From: Solea solea
Lineage: Eukaryota; Chordata; Actinopteri; Pleuronectiformes; Soleidae
Assembly (NCBI RefSeq): GCF_958295425.1
Contig: NC_081137.1
Location: forward strand, 6,342,238-6,406,237
Length of the DNA stretch: 64,000 bases
Direction of reading: 5' to 3'
Shown here piece by piece: positions 34,386-47,078 of this stretch (its first letter is position 1; each line of letters opens with the position of its first letter). Under the pieces are notes generated by a model. The model made no database searches, was not told the DNA's origin, and saw only the letters and a list, made by a program, of their open reading frames with translations. A program made the translations under genes and the position numbers.

Positions 34386-37300
34386 AGCACAGGACGTGGA
34401 GAGGTCACGTCAAAGAAATAATACAAGAATCTTTGTTTGCGACCAGATTTTTCATACTCGGCCTCTTTCTTTGTGATGACTCTTCCTGTTGTCAACCTCT
34501 CAGCCACCGCAGACGCTGCTGGGTCATAGTTCAGACTCGCTACTGCTATGACTTCATCATTCCTGGGTAAGATCGATAAAAACATTAATTAAAACATACT
34601 GTATATATATTTTGTCACTTAACCCTCAAGCTTCACTTTATTTTACTAGCCTCTTAAGTGGAGAGATGAAGCCTGAGGGTTAACTGCACTTGTTGTTTTA
34701 ACTCACTTGATGTAGAGCGCCACAAACTTCCTGTCCTCAAACGTTCCTTTCATCACAATCTCGGTGTATCCTTCTCCATAACCTGCACCCGACCAACATA
34801 CAGACATGACATATGTTTAACAGTGGTTTACAGTAATGTGCAGTAGTTTGTGTATCGGTTTGTTCTTTCTTTTCTTTTTTAATGATATACTTAGGTGTGA
34901 TAACTTTGTATATGCATGTTGATAAGGTGACGTGAGTGAAACACTGCACATACTTAAGTTTACATTGTCTAAACATCAACATCTATGTTTTTTTTTACAG
35001 TACTTAAATGATTCTAAACGCTGATTTAAGACATAAATTAAAGTCCAACAATACAACAATGTGGTTTGTGTCAACGTGGTTGTTCTCAGTTTAATGAATG
35101 AATGAATATATGACACATTGAATGATGGGTGTGTGTGTGTGTGCCTTGTTTTCCTTATGTTGTGGGGACCTAAATCTGGGATAAGGCCAGTAGTAATTAC
35201 GGTTAAGGTTAGAGTAAGTCTCCAGGAAATTAATTTAAGTCAGTGTAATGTCCTCTGAAATAATGGAAACCAGTGTTTTTGTGTGTGCGCACACTCACCT
35301 GCATATCGGATTGTCATACCCAGTAGGACGGTCCAGTAGAAAGGAACTGTGTTAAGTTCAGTCGGATAATTCATCATATTCAGGGCTGCTATTCTCCCTA
35401 CAAAAACCAACAGATAAATTAAAGGTAGAAAAAGTGATGACGACAATGATGATGATTTTAGTCATGGATAAAGAAATAGTTTAAGAGGTAGAATGTTCAG
35501 CGGTGAAATTTTGATCTTGCCTGGTTCTTGCTGCCGATTTGTGTTGATAGAACCTTTAAAACTTCGTTAACTGATGATACAAATTAAATGTTTAGTTTTA
35601 GTTTAGCATCAGGAGGCTTTCAGGGGCTCTCACGTTTAAATTTGTGAAAAACGGGTGTGAATTGACAGAGAACTGACAGTTTTAAAATCTCATCCCTGCG
35701 TCTCACAACAGATTTTGTATTGTATTACAGTTTCAGAAATTTGTAACCAAACTTTGTTACCCTGTGCTTTTGCTATCTGCCAGTGTCCGATGTTCACCAT
35801 CCGGTTTTTGGCCATCGCCAGGGGGAAGGTGGTCAGGTCACCCGCACAAAACACGTCAGGGATGTTGGTGTGCATGTACTGCAGGAGGGAAGTACAGGAA
35901 GGGCACTGATGAAAAATGCCCGTAGATAAAGGGAATATTGTAAAGGATGCGCTCAAATAGGATAGGATAAATAGGATTGGTGAAATGTTTCAGTGTCAGA
36001 GATCTGATAAAATACAGTTTCTTTGAATATACTCCTCAGAGTGTCAGGACCCTTGGTTACTCCACACGTCTTATTTTTTGTTCGGTCTTTTTAGTTCTTC
36101 GCTCCTGGAGTTCCTTGTTAGTTTCCTGATTATTTTGTAGGTCTTTCTAGTGTGTGAAGTTTGTTCAGTTTCACTGTGTCCTGTCCTGTCCTGTCCTACA
36201 GTACAAATACTTTGTTACCATACTTAAGTAGTAAATTCAAGTATCTATACTTCACTTTATTTGTATTCTAGCAACTTTTAATTCACTACATTTACTAAAT
36301 AAATTGTGTCATTCTATAACCAAAAATTACTTAGTAAAGTACAGTCAATTTCTTAATATTATTGCCAATGGAAAAGCAAAAATTGTGCCGAGTCGTGCCG
36401 GGACCATGTAGTGAGAGTGGCAAAAATGCTATGTGACATCACATTATAGGATATATATATGTACATTTGTTAGCAAACAAGGGGTTAATTAGTCCACATT
36501 CATTTGTTTGAATACTGGGTGTTTATAGAATGAAAGAAGAATTAAAATGTTATTTATTTCATTATTTGTAGCTCACCTTATCAACTGGTACAAAGTGTTT
36601 TGCATCCATCTGTATGTTGCTGCCTCTCAGCACCTCTGAGTTTGGAACGACGCCTGATGGAAGAGGGGAAATGCAACAGGTTTTATAGGATTATTGCAGC
36701 TACTGTTGTTTTTTTTGACTGAAATGTGTGTTTATGAGTTATTAATAAATATAATACAAATACAGGGGGGAAAAAAACAGAATTCCAAAGTCTGATGTTT
36801 TGGGAATTATTTCACTTTCTGTTTAAGAGTTAATAGCAAAACTGTCACATTGTTCAAATAAGTGTGAATCTTCAGGTAGCAGCTACTTAGCTTAGCACAA
36901 AGACTAAAAGGAACGAAGGGGAATTTACGACAAAAGTTCAAAATTTCCAAAGTTTTATAACTGAGGGTATAATAAACTGACAAATGATATGGAAGAAGCA
37001 ACAAAAGAAATAAAGAAATTCCACTCACCGATGCCAACGATCAGAACATCAGCAGGAATAATTCTCCCACTTTTAAGCACAATCTCATTCACCTTGATGA
37101 AGATGAGGACAACAAAACCAACTGTCACTTTGTGATTATAGTTGCTCAATTTTTCTTTTTCTTTTTCTTCTTCTTAAAATACTAACAAATAAGGACTAAG
37201 TTTGTTTTTACATTTTACCTTGCCGTTCACACCTTTGACCTCCGTCACAATATCGTTCATGTAGAATTTCACATTTTTCTCTGAAAGCATCTGCAGGAAC

Positions 37301-38628
37301 AAACCATCGTTAGTACACACAATGTAACCTTTCTGGGTCCCTGGGCATTGTTTCTATGTTTTTGTGTTTTCAGTTATTTATGTTTTTTTATGTAATGTAA
37401 ATCTACCATTTACATGAATATTTGACATTCCTGTAAATGGTAGTCTTTCTCTCTTACCATCATAGTGAATTTGCCGATCTCAGGACCCAGTGTGTTCTGA
37501 TACGGCATCTCGCTGCTACCAATCACTGTGATACTGGAGGCTTTGTCTATCAAATAAGACGCAACTTCCATGCCTGGAAAAAATGTGAAAATTCACATTG
37601 AAACCACTGATGAAAAACAACAACAACAACAACAACAACTGTACAGAGCTCTGGTAGCTAACATTGTGCAGTCCTGTGATGCAACAGTAGGAACCAAAAC
37701 AACACCATGATGTTGAAATATGTAGCCATAGATACTGTATATGTAGCCGGCAGCATATACTGCACTATGTAAGGCAACTCATCTTTTTAGCAGCTTTATT
37801 CATAAAAATGTGCCCTGGTATATGAAAACAGTCACTCTTTGCCATAAAACAAGTTTTGAAGAAAAACAAGCATGAAGATGGAGCGATAGGAATCCCCATG
37901 CAACAGATTGTGCTTGTGTAGTTATAACTTCATATTAGAATCCAACGCTTCCTTGCTTGAATATCTTGTTGTTTTTGTTTTTTGAGTGAAATTTTATCAG
38001 ACAGATGTCAGGTTACTGCAGGTCTGGAATAATGTCAGCGCCGGCTGCTTCCATACTCGTGAAAAGCACAGCTGATGTAATTTAAGGGTCAGATATATTC
38101 AGTCTGCCAAGTTCTGCGATATACATTTCTCGATCTCTGTGAATATGTAGTGCGCAGTGAACTGCGATGGCTTAAAATGGGGCAGGATTGTCTCATAAAC
38201 AAAAAAAATAAGATGTAAACAAACTACCAACAAACGACGTTCCCACGAGGACGACGTTGCTGCCCAGACAAGCTGCGTGGATTTGTCGGGCGTCTTCTGG
38301 AGTCTCTAACATCTTGACGTTGTCCAGGTTTATGTCGTGCACATCCAGACATTTTGCCCTAAAAGGACAAGCCATGACTTATAAGTGATACAGAGCAGAA
38401 CAGTGATGCAGCAACGACGACTACCTTCCTTCTGTAACATTTTAACAGGTGGACAGTAATGAATTACATGTACTCACATCATTGTACTTGAGTAGGATTT
38501 TTGTGCACTTTTACTTTTTAAAGTCATTTTTAAAATTTGGAAGTTCTGTACTTCGCTATGTTTTAAATCCCACTGAGTAAAAAAAAGTGTTGGCCTGAAT
38601 CAATTAAATAAATAAATAAATGAATGAA

Positions 38629-38663
<35 letters not shown>

Positions 38664-41600
38664 ATTAATTAATTAAAGCACCAGAAACTTGCAAGGAATG
38701 ATGACAAGTGAATGATGAGGACAGAATTAGCACTAATTAAGGTCCCTGAGTGAGTCAGAAAGTTAAAGCATTTGTGACCTTTGACCCATTTTGATATGTG
38801 TTTACATATTGTATTTTGTCAGCACTTTAATGTGTAAAGGTTTGCCTTTAATTCAAAACAATTAATGTGAGATTTGTGTCCCCTTGACCTTTTTTGCAAG
38901 ACACAAGAAAGAACCCCAACCATGTTAAAAAAAATTTAAACTTTAACTTGATTAATTTTTAGACCAGTACTTTTATTTGTACTTCAGTAAAATCTTAGTA
39001 GTAAAAATAAGTGGTACTAATATTTCAGTACTCTTTCCACATGTGCCTTTCTGCATGTTTGGGTATTCTCCGGTTTTCTCCAAAAAACCAATGGTGTGAA
39101 TAAATGATTGTGTTACCCCGCCTTTCGCTTTATTTCAGCTGGGATTGGCACTAGCAGGCCCGTGACCCTCATGTTGAGGACAAAGTGGTAGACGATGAAT
39201 GAATGAATGTCCTGTTCAGTTATCTGAGCGATCACATTCACAGACTTGGGGGATGAGGGTGTTTTCGTAGCTGTACCTGCAGCCAGTTGAAATGAGGAGC
39301 TGGTCATAGCTCTGGACAGAACCGTCATCAAACGTGACTGTCTTCTTGTCTGTGTCCACCGACAGTGCCTGTCAACACAATGGCGGTCCACTCAGTCCCA
39401 GAACATGAAAACTGTGTTAGGACGTTTGTTGACGGGAGACAAACTCACTTTTTTCCTGAGCCACACCTCGATGCCGTACTGCTGGAAAAACTCCATCCTC
39501 CGCAGCAGAATACTGTCGCTCTCAACATTCATCACCTGTAACACAAGTGCAGACAGCGTGCGCTTATGTAATGATAGTTAAACACAGCATACACACACAC
39601 ACACACACTCAGCAGGTACATGTCTGTGTCATGCTTAAATCACAGCACCTTGCTGAGGCGGGTTTTGTCGTGAGGTAAAAGGTTGTCTTTGGTGACCATG
39701 ATTATTCTGCCGCCAAAGTTTTCTTGACGGAGAGTTTCAGCACAGATCAGCGACGCGGGACCTGCACAAAGTCGATGTAGGGACACTTTGTTTACAGTAC
39801 AGTAACAACATGGTAATATGTTAATTCGTATGACCAAGATATTTCTTTGAAAATGCCATGCTAATACTGTGATACAGTCCGTTTCCATTGTCATACCCAA
39901 GCAGGGGAATGCATTAAAAATTTGATGGTATAACTATAATATTTCATTCCTATCACAAAAGTATTATTATACTACCACTATACTATATATACAGTATTAT
40001 GACTATACTGTAATGCAAAGTGTTATCATCAGTTTAGTATCTGTCCAATAATATTTACACTTATATGTTCAAAAATGAAAAGAATCATATGCTGTTTCTT
40101 CTCTTACGACACACACACACACACACTCATATGAAGGAGGCCTTACCTCCTCCCAGCAGCAGAATAGTGTGAGTAACTCCTGGTATTGCAGTTCCCATAC
40201 TCTTCAGTCTTTTTTCCTGCAAGAGAGTCTGAATCACAGGGAAAACAGGACCATGTCATGTCGTATGCAAATCAAATGTTTCTTCTTGAAGGTCCAGTGT
40301 GTATTCAGTATGTTTATATAAGTGTATGACTTATTTTGAATTAAAAATTGTCCTTACACTAAGCTTTTTAGACATCAGCAACGTCGTAGCTCTACAGCAG
40401 CGACAAATCAACCGGCAGTGCTGTCGCTTAAAACACCACACTCGTGTGTTAAATATTGAGATTTTAGAAATGTCCTTGTTAAATGTTGGAGATTAACGCA
40501 TGTTTTCAGGATTTTTAAGTCTTTTTAACTGATCTACAGTTCGGCATTGTTCGGTTTCATCCTCGTGTCGGACGTCGCGCTCATGGCTCTTCCAGTGACG
40601 ACACTCTCTGACCAATCTGTGATCGGCAGTCTGTCAACGTCACATTTCAGCTGGCTTGGAAACTCGCCAGGGCAGGTACCAAAAAGAGTACCGGGTACCA
40701 GGAACTATCCCTAATGGAAAAGAGTTGAGACTGTTACCCTGTGTGCGAAAGACATCATGGTCGCAATGGTCGCAAGTTCGATTCACCCCTGGCTGATTGT
40801 ACTCAATTCCATTGTAAGTCACTTTGGATAAAAGCGCCTGCTAAATGACATGTAATGTAATGTAATGAGACGAGCCGAGTCGTGCTAGAAGTGTATAGAT
40901 GGAAAAGTGCCATAATTCTTACACACTAGACCCGGTCTATTCAAATGGTGGCCCGTGGGCCACATGCTACCCATAACCAGCTTCATAGTGGCCCAGCCTG
41001 TGGTTCCTCCAGAATTTCTACATTCCTACATCAATTCCTCCAGTCGTCTGATGAGGTTTGATAGCAGTGTTAGTTCTTTCATATTCTGTTAAAGGTACTT
41101 TGATAGTGTGTGGGTTGTACATGACATATGTTCGAGAAATGCAGAAAATATCTTAGTTTGAAAACGCAGCCCAACTGAGTTTATAATTGAATACTAGACC
41201 TTTAATGTCACACTAAAAAGATGACTGCATCGGTACTGTATGTCGGGGGAAAATGTGAGCGAGAAAGGAAAAGTAAGTTCTTACCTTTTTGATGACAGAC
41301 ACATACACTTTACTGTTTTGAATTTTGACCTTCAAAGGAGAAAAAGACAAAAAAAAATGAATGAATGCACAAAAATGAGCCTGTCTGTCTGTTGTTCTGG
41401 TTTGTACCTTGTGGCAGGGTAAACAGTCCATACCAGGAAACTCCTCCAGATCTCCTGTTTGGACATTAAAACAGGAGCCGTGCCATGGACAGCGCACTCT
41501 GTGGCCTGAAAGAACTCCTACACACACACACACACACATACACATACAAACCAACGATCATAATCATCAAAACAGTGGTTGATAAACTTGACGTCACAGA

Positions 41601-42538
41601 ACACGGAGTCGTTTGTCTTCTCCCTCTTTTTCCGCATTAAACCCATCCTGCGTCTGTACCTTTGCTGAGCGGAGCCCCATAGTGTGTACACTGGTTACCA
41701 ATGGCACTATATTTGCCGTTGGAGCGAGTCAGCAACACGCTGTGATGTCCCACTTCAACCTCCATCATCCTGAGATAAAACACACACATTTTACACTCAG
41801 ATTACACTGTGTAAGAAACATGGTGATCCAAACAGATGTTGAATGGACCGATAGATATAGATATGGCAAAAACACTAAGATAGTGGTGATCTGTTAAAGT
41901 TTACTCCGCTAAATTGTCATTATTTGTGTAGCTGTACTTAATTTATACAGTACTGAGTGCTGATTAGTTCCTTTTAGCATCCTCATAACATATTAAAGTC
42001 ATATTTTGACACTTTGTCACTGTTCTCATCACATAACATCCTAAAGGTTTAGAGTCTATACCATTTAAAATACGTCCTATAGGATACACATCAGTGTGTG
42101 TGGCTCTGATGTATGGTCCACGTATCAGTCTATATTATGTGCTGTATAAGTAATAAGGTTGCCAGGTTGTGAAAATCTACTCTCCTTACTGTCCATCCTG
42201 CAGGTCTGACTCCAGACACACGGCTGCCGTCAGCTCCTCTGACGTTTCTTCTGGATCAGAGTCTATAAAACACACACACACACACACACACACATGTTTG
42301 CACAGAAGTCTTACTGAGGACACTCAAAGCATTCCCTAGACCCTTAACCTAACCCTAAAACCTAGTCTTAACGCTCAAAAAGCCCTTTTAAGGGTCGACA
42401 GAATTTGAGGACCAGCCAAAATGTCCTCAATCCCTATGGTTTTTAAAGTTTTTTTTTTGATCCTCAAAGTGAAATCAAACGCCAGTGTTAGTTAAATAGT
42501 AAAAACTCATTGTACTCACGTGGTTTGGTGACCGACAT
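34355..42538 (-). CDS. aifm4: Apoptosis-inducing-factor-like Rieske/FAD oxidoreductase (AIFM3/AIFM4 type)
   Basis: Eighteen exons in phase, 563 residues: 42520-42538, 42190-42262, 41660-41769, 41408-41517, 41285-41329, 40147-40228, 39649-39761, 39449-39535, 39277-39368, 38228-38358, 37458-37573, 37219-37290, 37029-37092, 36577-36653, 35761-35878, 35299-35397, 34707-34782, 34355-34562. An N-terminal Rieske [2Fe-2S] domain has both ligand pairs (CTHYGAPL and CPWHGSCFN). A pyridine-nucleotide-disulfide oxidoreductase fold follows: LLLGGGPASLICAETL (FAD Rossmann), VVLVGTSFVGMEVASYL (NAD Rossmann), VFCAGDLTTFPL (FAD-binding AGD). The last exon has the AIFM3-like GDEVIAVASLNYDP pattern (NDEVIAVASLNYDP). 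Compared with human AIFM3 the N-terminus is shorter, and each Rossmann motif has lost one glycine (G to S). AIFM4 rather than AIFM3 is my best guess. The last ~11 residues come from a repeat, so the true 3' end may differ. Confidence 0.85.
38601..38665. repeat. (AAAT)n microsatellite in an aifm intron
   Basis: AAAT/AATA tetranucleotide run with two AATG interruptions, between aifm exons 9 and 10. Confidence 0.9.
39113..39210 (+). repeat. LINE 3'-tail-like fragment in an aifm intron
   Basis: Same family as 20585-20690 (TTTCAGCTGGGATTGGCACT, GTTGAGGACAAAGTGGTAGA). It ends about 65 bp from aifm exon 9. Confidence 0.5.
40500..40912. mobile_element. DNA-transposon-like relic split by a SINE
   Basis: Left part 40500-40725 contains CAGGTACCAAAAAGAGTACC and CAGGAACTATCCCTAATGG. 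The right part resumes at about 40866 with GACGAGCCGAGTCGTGCTAG and ends in GATGGAAAAGTGCC. A related end (GTGCCGAGTCGTGCCGGGAC) occurs at about 36388. The insert at 40730-40865 is the SINE listed next. The nested arrangement is inferred from the interrupted similarity. Confidence 0.45.
40730..40865 (+). mobile_element. tRNA-derived SINE
   Basis: A B-box-like GGTCGCAAGTTCGATTCACC is followed by GTAAGTCACTTTGGATAAAA and GCGCCTGCTAAATGACATG, and the tail is (TGTAA)n. 'Taagtcgctttggataaaagcgtctgctaaatg' with a TGTAA tail is a familiar teleost SINE/LINE 3' end. A (TGTAA)n tail also appears alone at about 45008-45030. Confidence 0.6.
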
Positions 42539-43530
42539 GCCTCTGATTCTCTCTGATTTATGCAAAAGGTCACACAGATTCACAAAATCTCTGCAGACAC
42601 GTACAAAGTTAGTCCGATGCTCCACTGACAGCCGTTTGCGGCCGCGGTTTGTTCCCTGCTCATCAGCTGAATGATGATATATGAGCCCGTTTCCGTGGCA
42701 ACCAGTCCATCCCTGACCCTCATCCCTTGTTGAAAAGTTGGAAGATTTGGGTTTTCATAAGGAAAAAAAGCAAAAATCAACCAAAAAGTGACTTTTGGGA
42801 CCGTGGTGAATGAAGAGTTTGAGTGATGTCGGTGGTGGATTCAGCCGTGTCATTGTTCCACAGAAAAGTCTTTTGTATTTCACAACAGCAGCACAGAGGA
42901 AACGGCTGACGAGGCAGCACAGGACACTGAATGGACACACGACAAGGCTCAAATTACCAAACCAGAGGTGGACTGTTGTTGACATGCATGGTTTTAAGAT
43001 TTATCTCTGACTACTATCGTGCAAAAAACACGTCCAACATTTACTCAACTATTGTGATTTTTACAACTCCAACTTTTTTCTTCTACTTACCTACATTTTC
43101 AGATAATTCTGTACTTTTAATTTGATTCATTATAAAATCTGGACTCATGCTGTCAAATGGTTGTACGTTTACCCTTTCATTTGAGACCCAAAATTCCTTT
43201 ACAATGTTTTGTTATTTTGTTATTTTCTTCTTTCCTCTCCGTTAGTCATCCCACAAGCCCTCAGATTTAAATATTAATCATTTGGAAGATCCTGTCCTTT
43301 AGGTTTAAATCTACCAGACTGAACCACCTCAGTGTAAAGCAGGATAAAGTAATGTCAGCAGCAGTAAAATCCTGCTTATACACTGAAAGAAATGATGAGT
43401 ACTTTTACTATTGGTATTTAAGGTAGGTTTTGTTGATAATACGTCTCCATTTTTGAATGCAGGGACCGTATTTTATTGTATTTAATAAGATTAACTGTAT
43501 AAATAGATACTATACGTTGCGATTTAAATG
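42539..43530. other. 5' flank of the aifm gene
   Basis: The exon with the aifm start codon probably begins at an acceptor near 42590 (CTGCAGAG before ATTTTGTGAATC on the minus strand), so at least one 5' non-coding exon lies further right. I could not place it. The 66-codon minus-strand frame at 42580-42780 has no recognisable domain. A MITE-like zone lies at 43030-43130. Confidence 0.35.
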
Positions 43531-43536
43531 TGTCAT

Positions 43537-44262
43537 TGTTGTTGGTGTCAGACAGGCTGGTCTGGGTGTTTCAGAAACTGCCAAGGACTGAGCTGCCCTC
43601 TTGGCCAGGTCTAACTTGCAAAACATCTTTTGATCTGAACCTGGTGAAATAAAAATCTCTTAACTCACTGTTACAATGGCGTGTTAAGGTGGGCCCAAGC
43701 GCAGAACACAGAGGAGGAGCAGAATGAAGTTTAATTCATTAAGGCGTGGGAGCGGCTGGCAGCGAATGAAGCAAGGGGGAAAATGGCGATGTACAGGCGG
43801 CTGGATGGGCAGAGGGAGCTGGGTGGTGTGGCAGGTGAGCTGGCGGGGACTAGGCAGGCTGATGGTAGGTCGGGAACACTGAGCAGAGGAGAATGAAAGT
43901 GAGTGAGGCAAACCAGGATGGCAATTTTAACAAGAGTATGCAAAAAAACACTGAAGGAGCCTGGCGGTGTTACCACATGAGGTGATAAAACAATCTGGCC
44001 TTGAGGGGGAGGAGAGCTGGTGTCGATATTGGGAGCTTGATGAGGAGATTGGAACCGGGTGTGTGGGAGGCGAAGACCAGTTGAGCAGCTGATTGACACA
44101 CACACACACACACACACACACAGGCAAAACAGGGACATGACAGACAGACTGCAAAGGGGAGGAACAGGAGTGCAACCTGCCTATGACACTCACCAGGTGC
44201 CACTCCTGCCACTTTACTAAGTGTCCCGTACCTAATAAAGGGGCCAGTAAGTGTACACTGCT
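43537..44262 (+). mobile_element. Tc1-like relic interrupted by another repeat
   Basis: The left fragment, 43537-43605 (GTTGTTGGTGTCAGACAGGC, GTGTTTCAGAAACTGCC), corresponds to the 5' part of the Tc1-like family seen at 20230. The right fragment, 44188-44262 (ACCAGGTGCCACTCCTGCC, then CCTAATAAAGGGGCCAGTAA), corresponds to its middle and 3' end. The ~580 bp between is unrelated, starts around GCGTGTTAAGGTGGGCCCAA and contains a (CA)n run at 44097-44121. Confidence 0.55.
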
Positions 44263-44561
44263 GTGCAGATTAGGAGTCTTATCTTGACCTTTCAATGACT
44301 CTGACCCATGGAAGGGCCGGGACCCTTCAGCTGTTATCAGTGATCAGTTTATCACCTCACGTGACGAAGGAATGCGTGTTAGAGGGCGACGATCGCTTCA
44401 AAATATATATCGCTGGTTGAAGACAGTGTTTATTTTTTCTTCCCTTTCTTTCCTTCCAAACACAGTTTCAGCCCACACTCTCCCACCACTGAGGATGCGG
44501 TCTGACAACAGCAGAGCATGACACAGGCGAGGTGAACTCAGCTCTGCGGTGAAGCCTGGTG

Positions 44562-47078
44562 ATGGATCTGAGGTCAACACTCCTGGTCACAGGAGGATCG
44601 GCATTGTCTTTCAAACTGCTGAACACCATTGTCAGGTTCCTGCCAACGCCGGCGGCAGTGCTGGCAACAAAGAAATCCTGGAAGTGGAGGAACATCAGCA
44701 CTTCTCTGGCTCACAGCTCGCTGACAGGAGCATGGGCGGTTTTATGGTGTGTAAAGATAAAACACTTCATCACATTTCAAATTATTTACACTCGCGTTGA
44801 GATCTCTCTCCTCTCTCTCGCTCTTGCCTTGCAGTTTCTCCCTCCAGCCTCAGATGCTGGAGGACCTGATCTCATTTCACTCCGTGTCTTCCCACAGCCT
44901 TGTAGCTGTATCCACAGGTGAAGCCTTTGCACTAACAGGAATGAGCATTATATAGTAGCCATATATCAGCAGCATTTTCATCTTTTAAATCATTACATTA
45001 CATTATGTATGTAATGTAATGTAATGTAATCTTAAATCAAGCCAAAGTCAGATTACAGACTGGATACTGCCAGTGAAAAAAAAACAACCATGATAAACTA
45101 ATTCCACAAAAGTACATGTCTAGTAGTCTTGATGACTGCTCAAATGATACAAGGATGATCAAGAATCATTCCCCATCAGCATGTAGAGGAAATACAAATT
45201 AAATCCACAACTTTCTCATTGAAAGTCAACCTTCTCTTCTACTGGTCCACAAAGGCACCACTGGGATTTGGGTTGTTCGTCTCTGTGTGGCCCTGTGATG
45301 GACTGGCGAACTGTCCATGGTGTACCCTGCCTTTTGCCCACATGTGGAGGATAAATCCGTAGAAGATGGGTGGAATCCATTGATCAGTGCCGGAGTTCTT
45401 AAAATTGTTACTGCGTTCACAACTCCTGCTCTTTAACGGTCAACTTGTCTGCAACTTTAAAACCATTATTTTATTTTAATTTATTGTTTGCAATCGGTTT
45501 CTTGCATTTGTGATAATTATTAAGAAGTGTGCTACTGACCTCTTGTCCCAGTCATCCTCGTCTTGGGGTCTTTTACCTGGTTAAATAAAAAAATAAAATG
45601 TTTTCATTTTGATTTCATTCTTATCATGTTTCTCCTCTGTAGGTTATTTTATCCATGACTTCTGGGACATGGCCTTGAACCAGTCATTCAAACAGTCCTG
45701 GGAGCTGCTCCTCCACCACACCGTGGTAAAACTTCACTCACGTGTAGAGTAAAAAAAAGAATCACTGGTCAACATTCTGACTGAATTTTTCTGATATCAC
45801 TTGAGATGAAATTACCCAGTTAAATTAGTGTGTGTGATTTTGTTCATTTGCTTTCTTTGTAACATCTTACCTATGTTTGGTAACATGCAGTAAGAGAAAC
45901 TCCCTTCTATTACTCGTCATAAATTATACACAGTATGTTTTGTAACATAAACTTTGAGACATCTGTTCAGCTTGGAGCTGGACTGATAAGCCTCTGTGTA
46001 GTTGCTGATTTAACCAGAGTGGTAATAAAACATTTATGTAAAGCTGTTTGACCCTGAACACCTCCATGTCATCACAATTACAGTCTTTGTATATAAAGAA
46101 TGGCTTTATGAGGGTTTAGACTTTGTTTCAGGGTTAGGGGTAGAATTGGATTAGAGTTAGAATACATTACTGTATCTTACTACAAATGTTCTACAAGAGT
46201 GGGTGTTCTTATATACATGGCTGAACCTCATTTCTAAGGAACTGGTTAAGTTTAAGGCTAACATTTGAATTGTGTTTAGGTTAAGGTAAGAAATGCAAAT
46301 CTAAAGGGCTTTTTCAGGGTTAAGACCTGGCTTTAGGGTTCGAATTGGGTTTAGGTTAAGGTTAGGATAAGGGTTAAGGTTAGGGTAAGGGGGTAGTGTA
46401 TGCATTATGTCAATGATGTGTCTTTACTAAGATATAAAAACAAGTTTGTGACTGTGTGCTTGAATTAATGACCTCTCTTTTGGACGCGGGCTCTGTGTGT
46501 GTGTTAACCACTACGTCTTTTCTCAGGCGATCTCCTGCTTCGGTTTGGCTGTTATCAATCGTCTCTACCTGGGCTTTGCTCTGGTGTCTCTGCTGGTGGA
46601 GCTCAACTCTGTTTTCCTTCACATCAGACAACTCCTCCTCCTGTCAGGACAGAGGAACAGGCCTGGGACTGAGGTCACAGCCCCCCGCCCCACTGTGACC
46701 TACATGACAAACAGCTGGCTCAACCTGGGAACGTAGGTGCTCACTTGAATAAGAGACATTTCGACAAACAGAGGATTCCTCTGCTCACCCCTCCCTCTTA
46801 CTGGTACTGTTATGCTGCAGAATAAGTCAGGGTCATTGACTCCTCTGTGATTTCCTGTGTTGATTTGTCTGACCGTCAGGTTTCTGGTGTTTCGTGGCTG
46901 CACACTGGGTTGGATGGCTCGATGGCTGGCAGGTAACAGTGAAAATATGCCTCGCTCCATCCTGGCTTTGGGAACAGCAGGCCTCAGTCTCATCTGCATC
47001 ATGAACACTGTGCTGTTTTACAGACTGCTCAGAGCCGACGTCCTCACTAACACAAAAATCACAAAAGGCCAACACTAG
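44562..47078 (+). CDS. tlcd2: TLC domain-containing protein 2
   Basis: Five exons, 44562-44746, 44835-44917, 45643-45725, 46527-46732 and 46880-47078, all GT-AG and in phase, give 251 residues. The TLC domain is recognisable from SWKWRNISTSLAHSSLTGAW through GYFIHDFWDMALNQ, the catalytic-type HH in ELLLHHTV, and RLYLGFALVSLLVELNSVFL to the last helices (FLVFRGCTLGWMARWL, LICIMNTVLFYRLL). The order matches human TLCD2 (SLAHSLLSGTGALL, VSLLLELNSACLHLRKLLLL) rather than TLCD1. TLCD1/2 are plasma-membrane proteins that influence the long-chain polyunsaturated fatty-acid content of membrane phospholipids. Start: the first ATG, 3 bases after a GTG. An ATTAAA at about 47346 is the probable poly(A) signal. 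In human, TLCD2 neighbours MIR22HG; both are in this window. Confidence 0.9.
44985..45032. repeat. (TAATG)n tract, SINE-tail type
   Basis: ATTACATTACATTATGTATG then TAATGTAATGTAATGTAATC, in tlcd2 intron 2. It forms an imperfect inverted repeat and resembles the tail of the SINE at 40730. Confidence 0.6.
46120..46400. repeat. Degenerate GGTTAGG/GGTTAAG repeat in a tlcd2 intron
   Basis: Variants of TTAGGGTTAGGG, TTAAGGTTAGG and GGGCTTTTTCAGGGTTAAGA. Similar sequence in opposite orientation lies at 42330-42470 (CCTTAACCTAACCCTAAAAC), and a shorter piece at 35150-35260. It is a known-looking teleost dispersed repeat, not a telomere array. Confidence 0.5.

Noticed and set aside
43684..44295. Minus-strand frames with VCVCVCV runs
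   Set aside because: They translate the (CA)n run and flanking repeat inside a broken Tc1-like element.
46120..46400. Interstitial telomere repeat
   Set aside because: GGTTAG motifs are degenerate and embedded in a dispersed repeat; no regular TTAGGG array.
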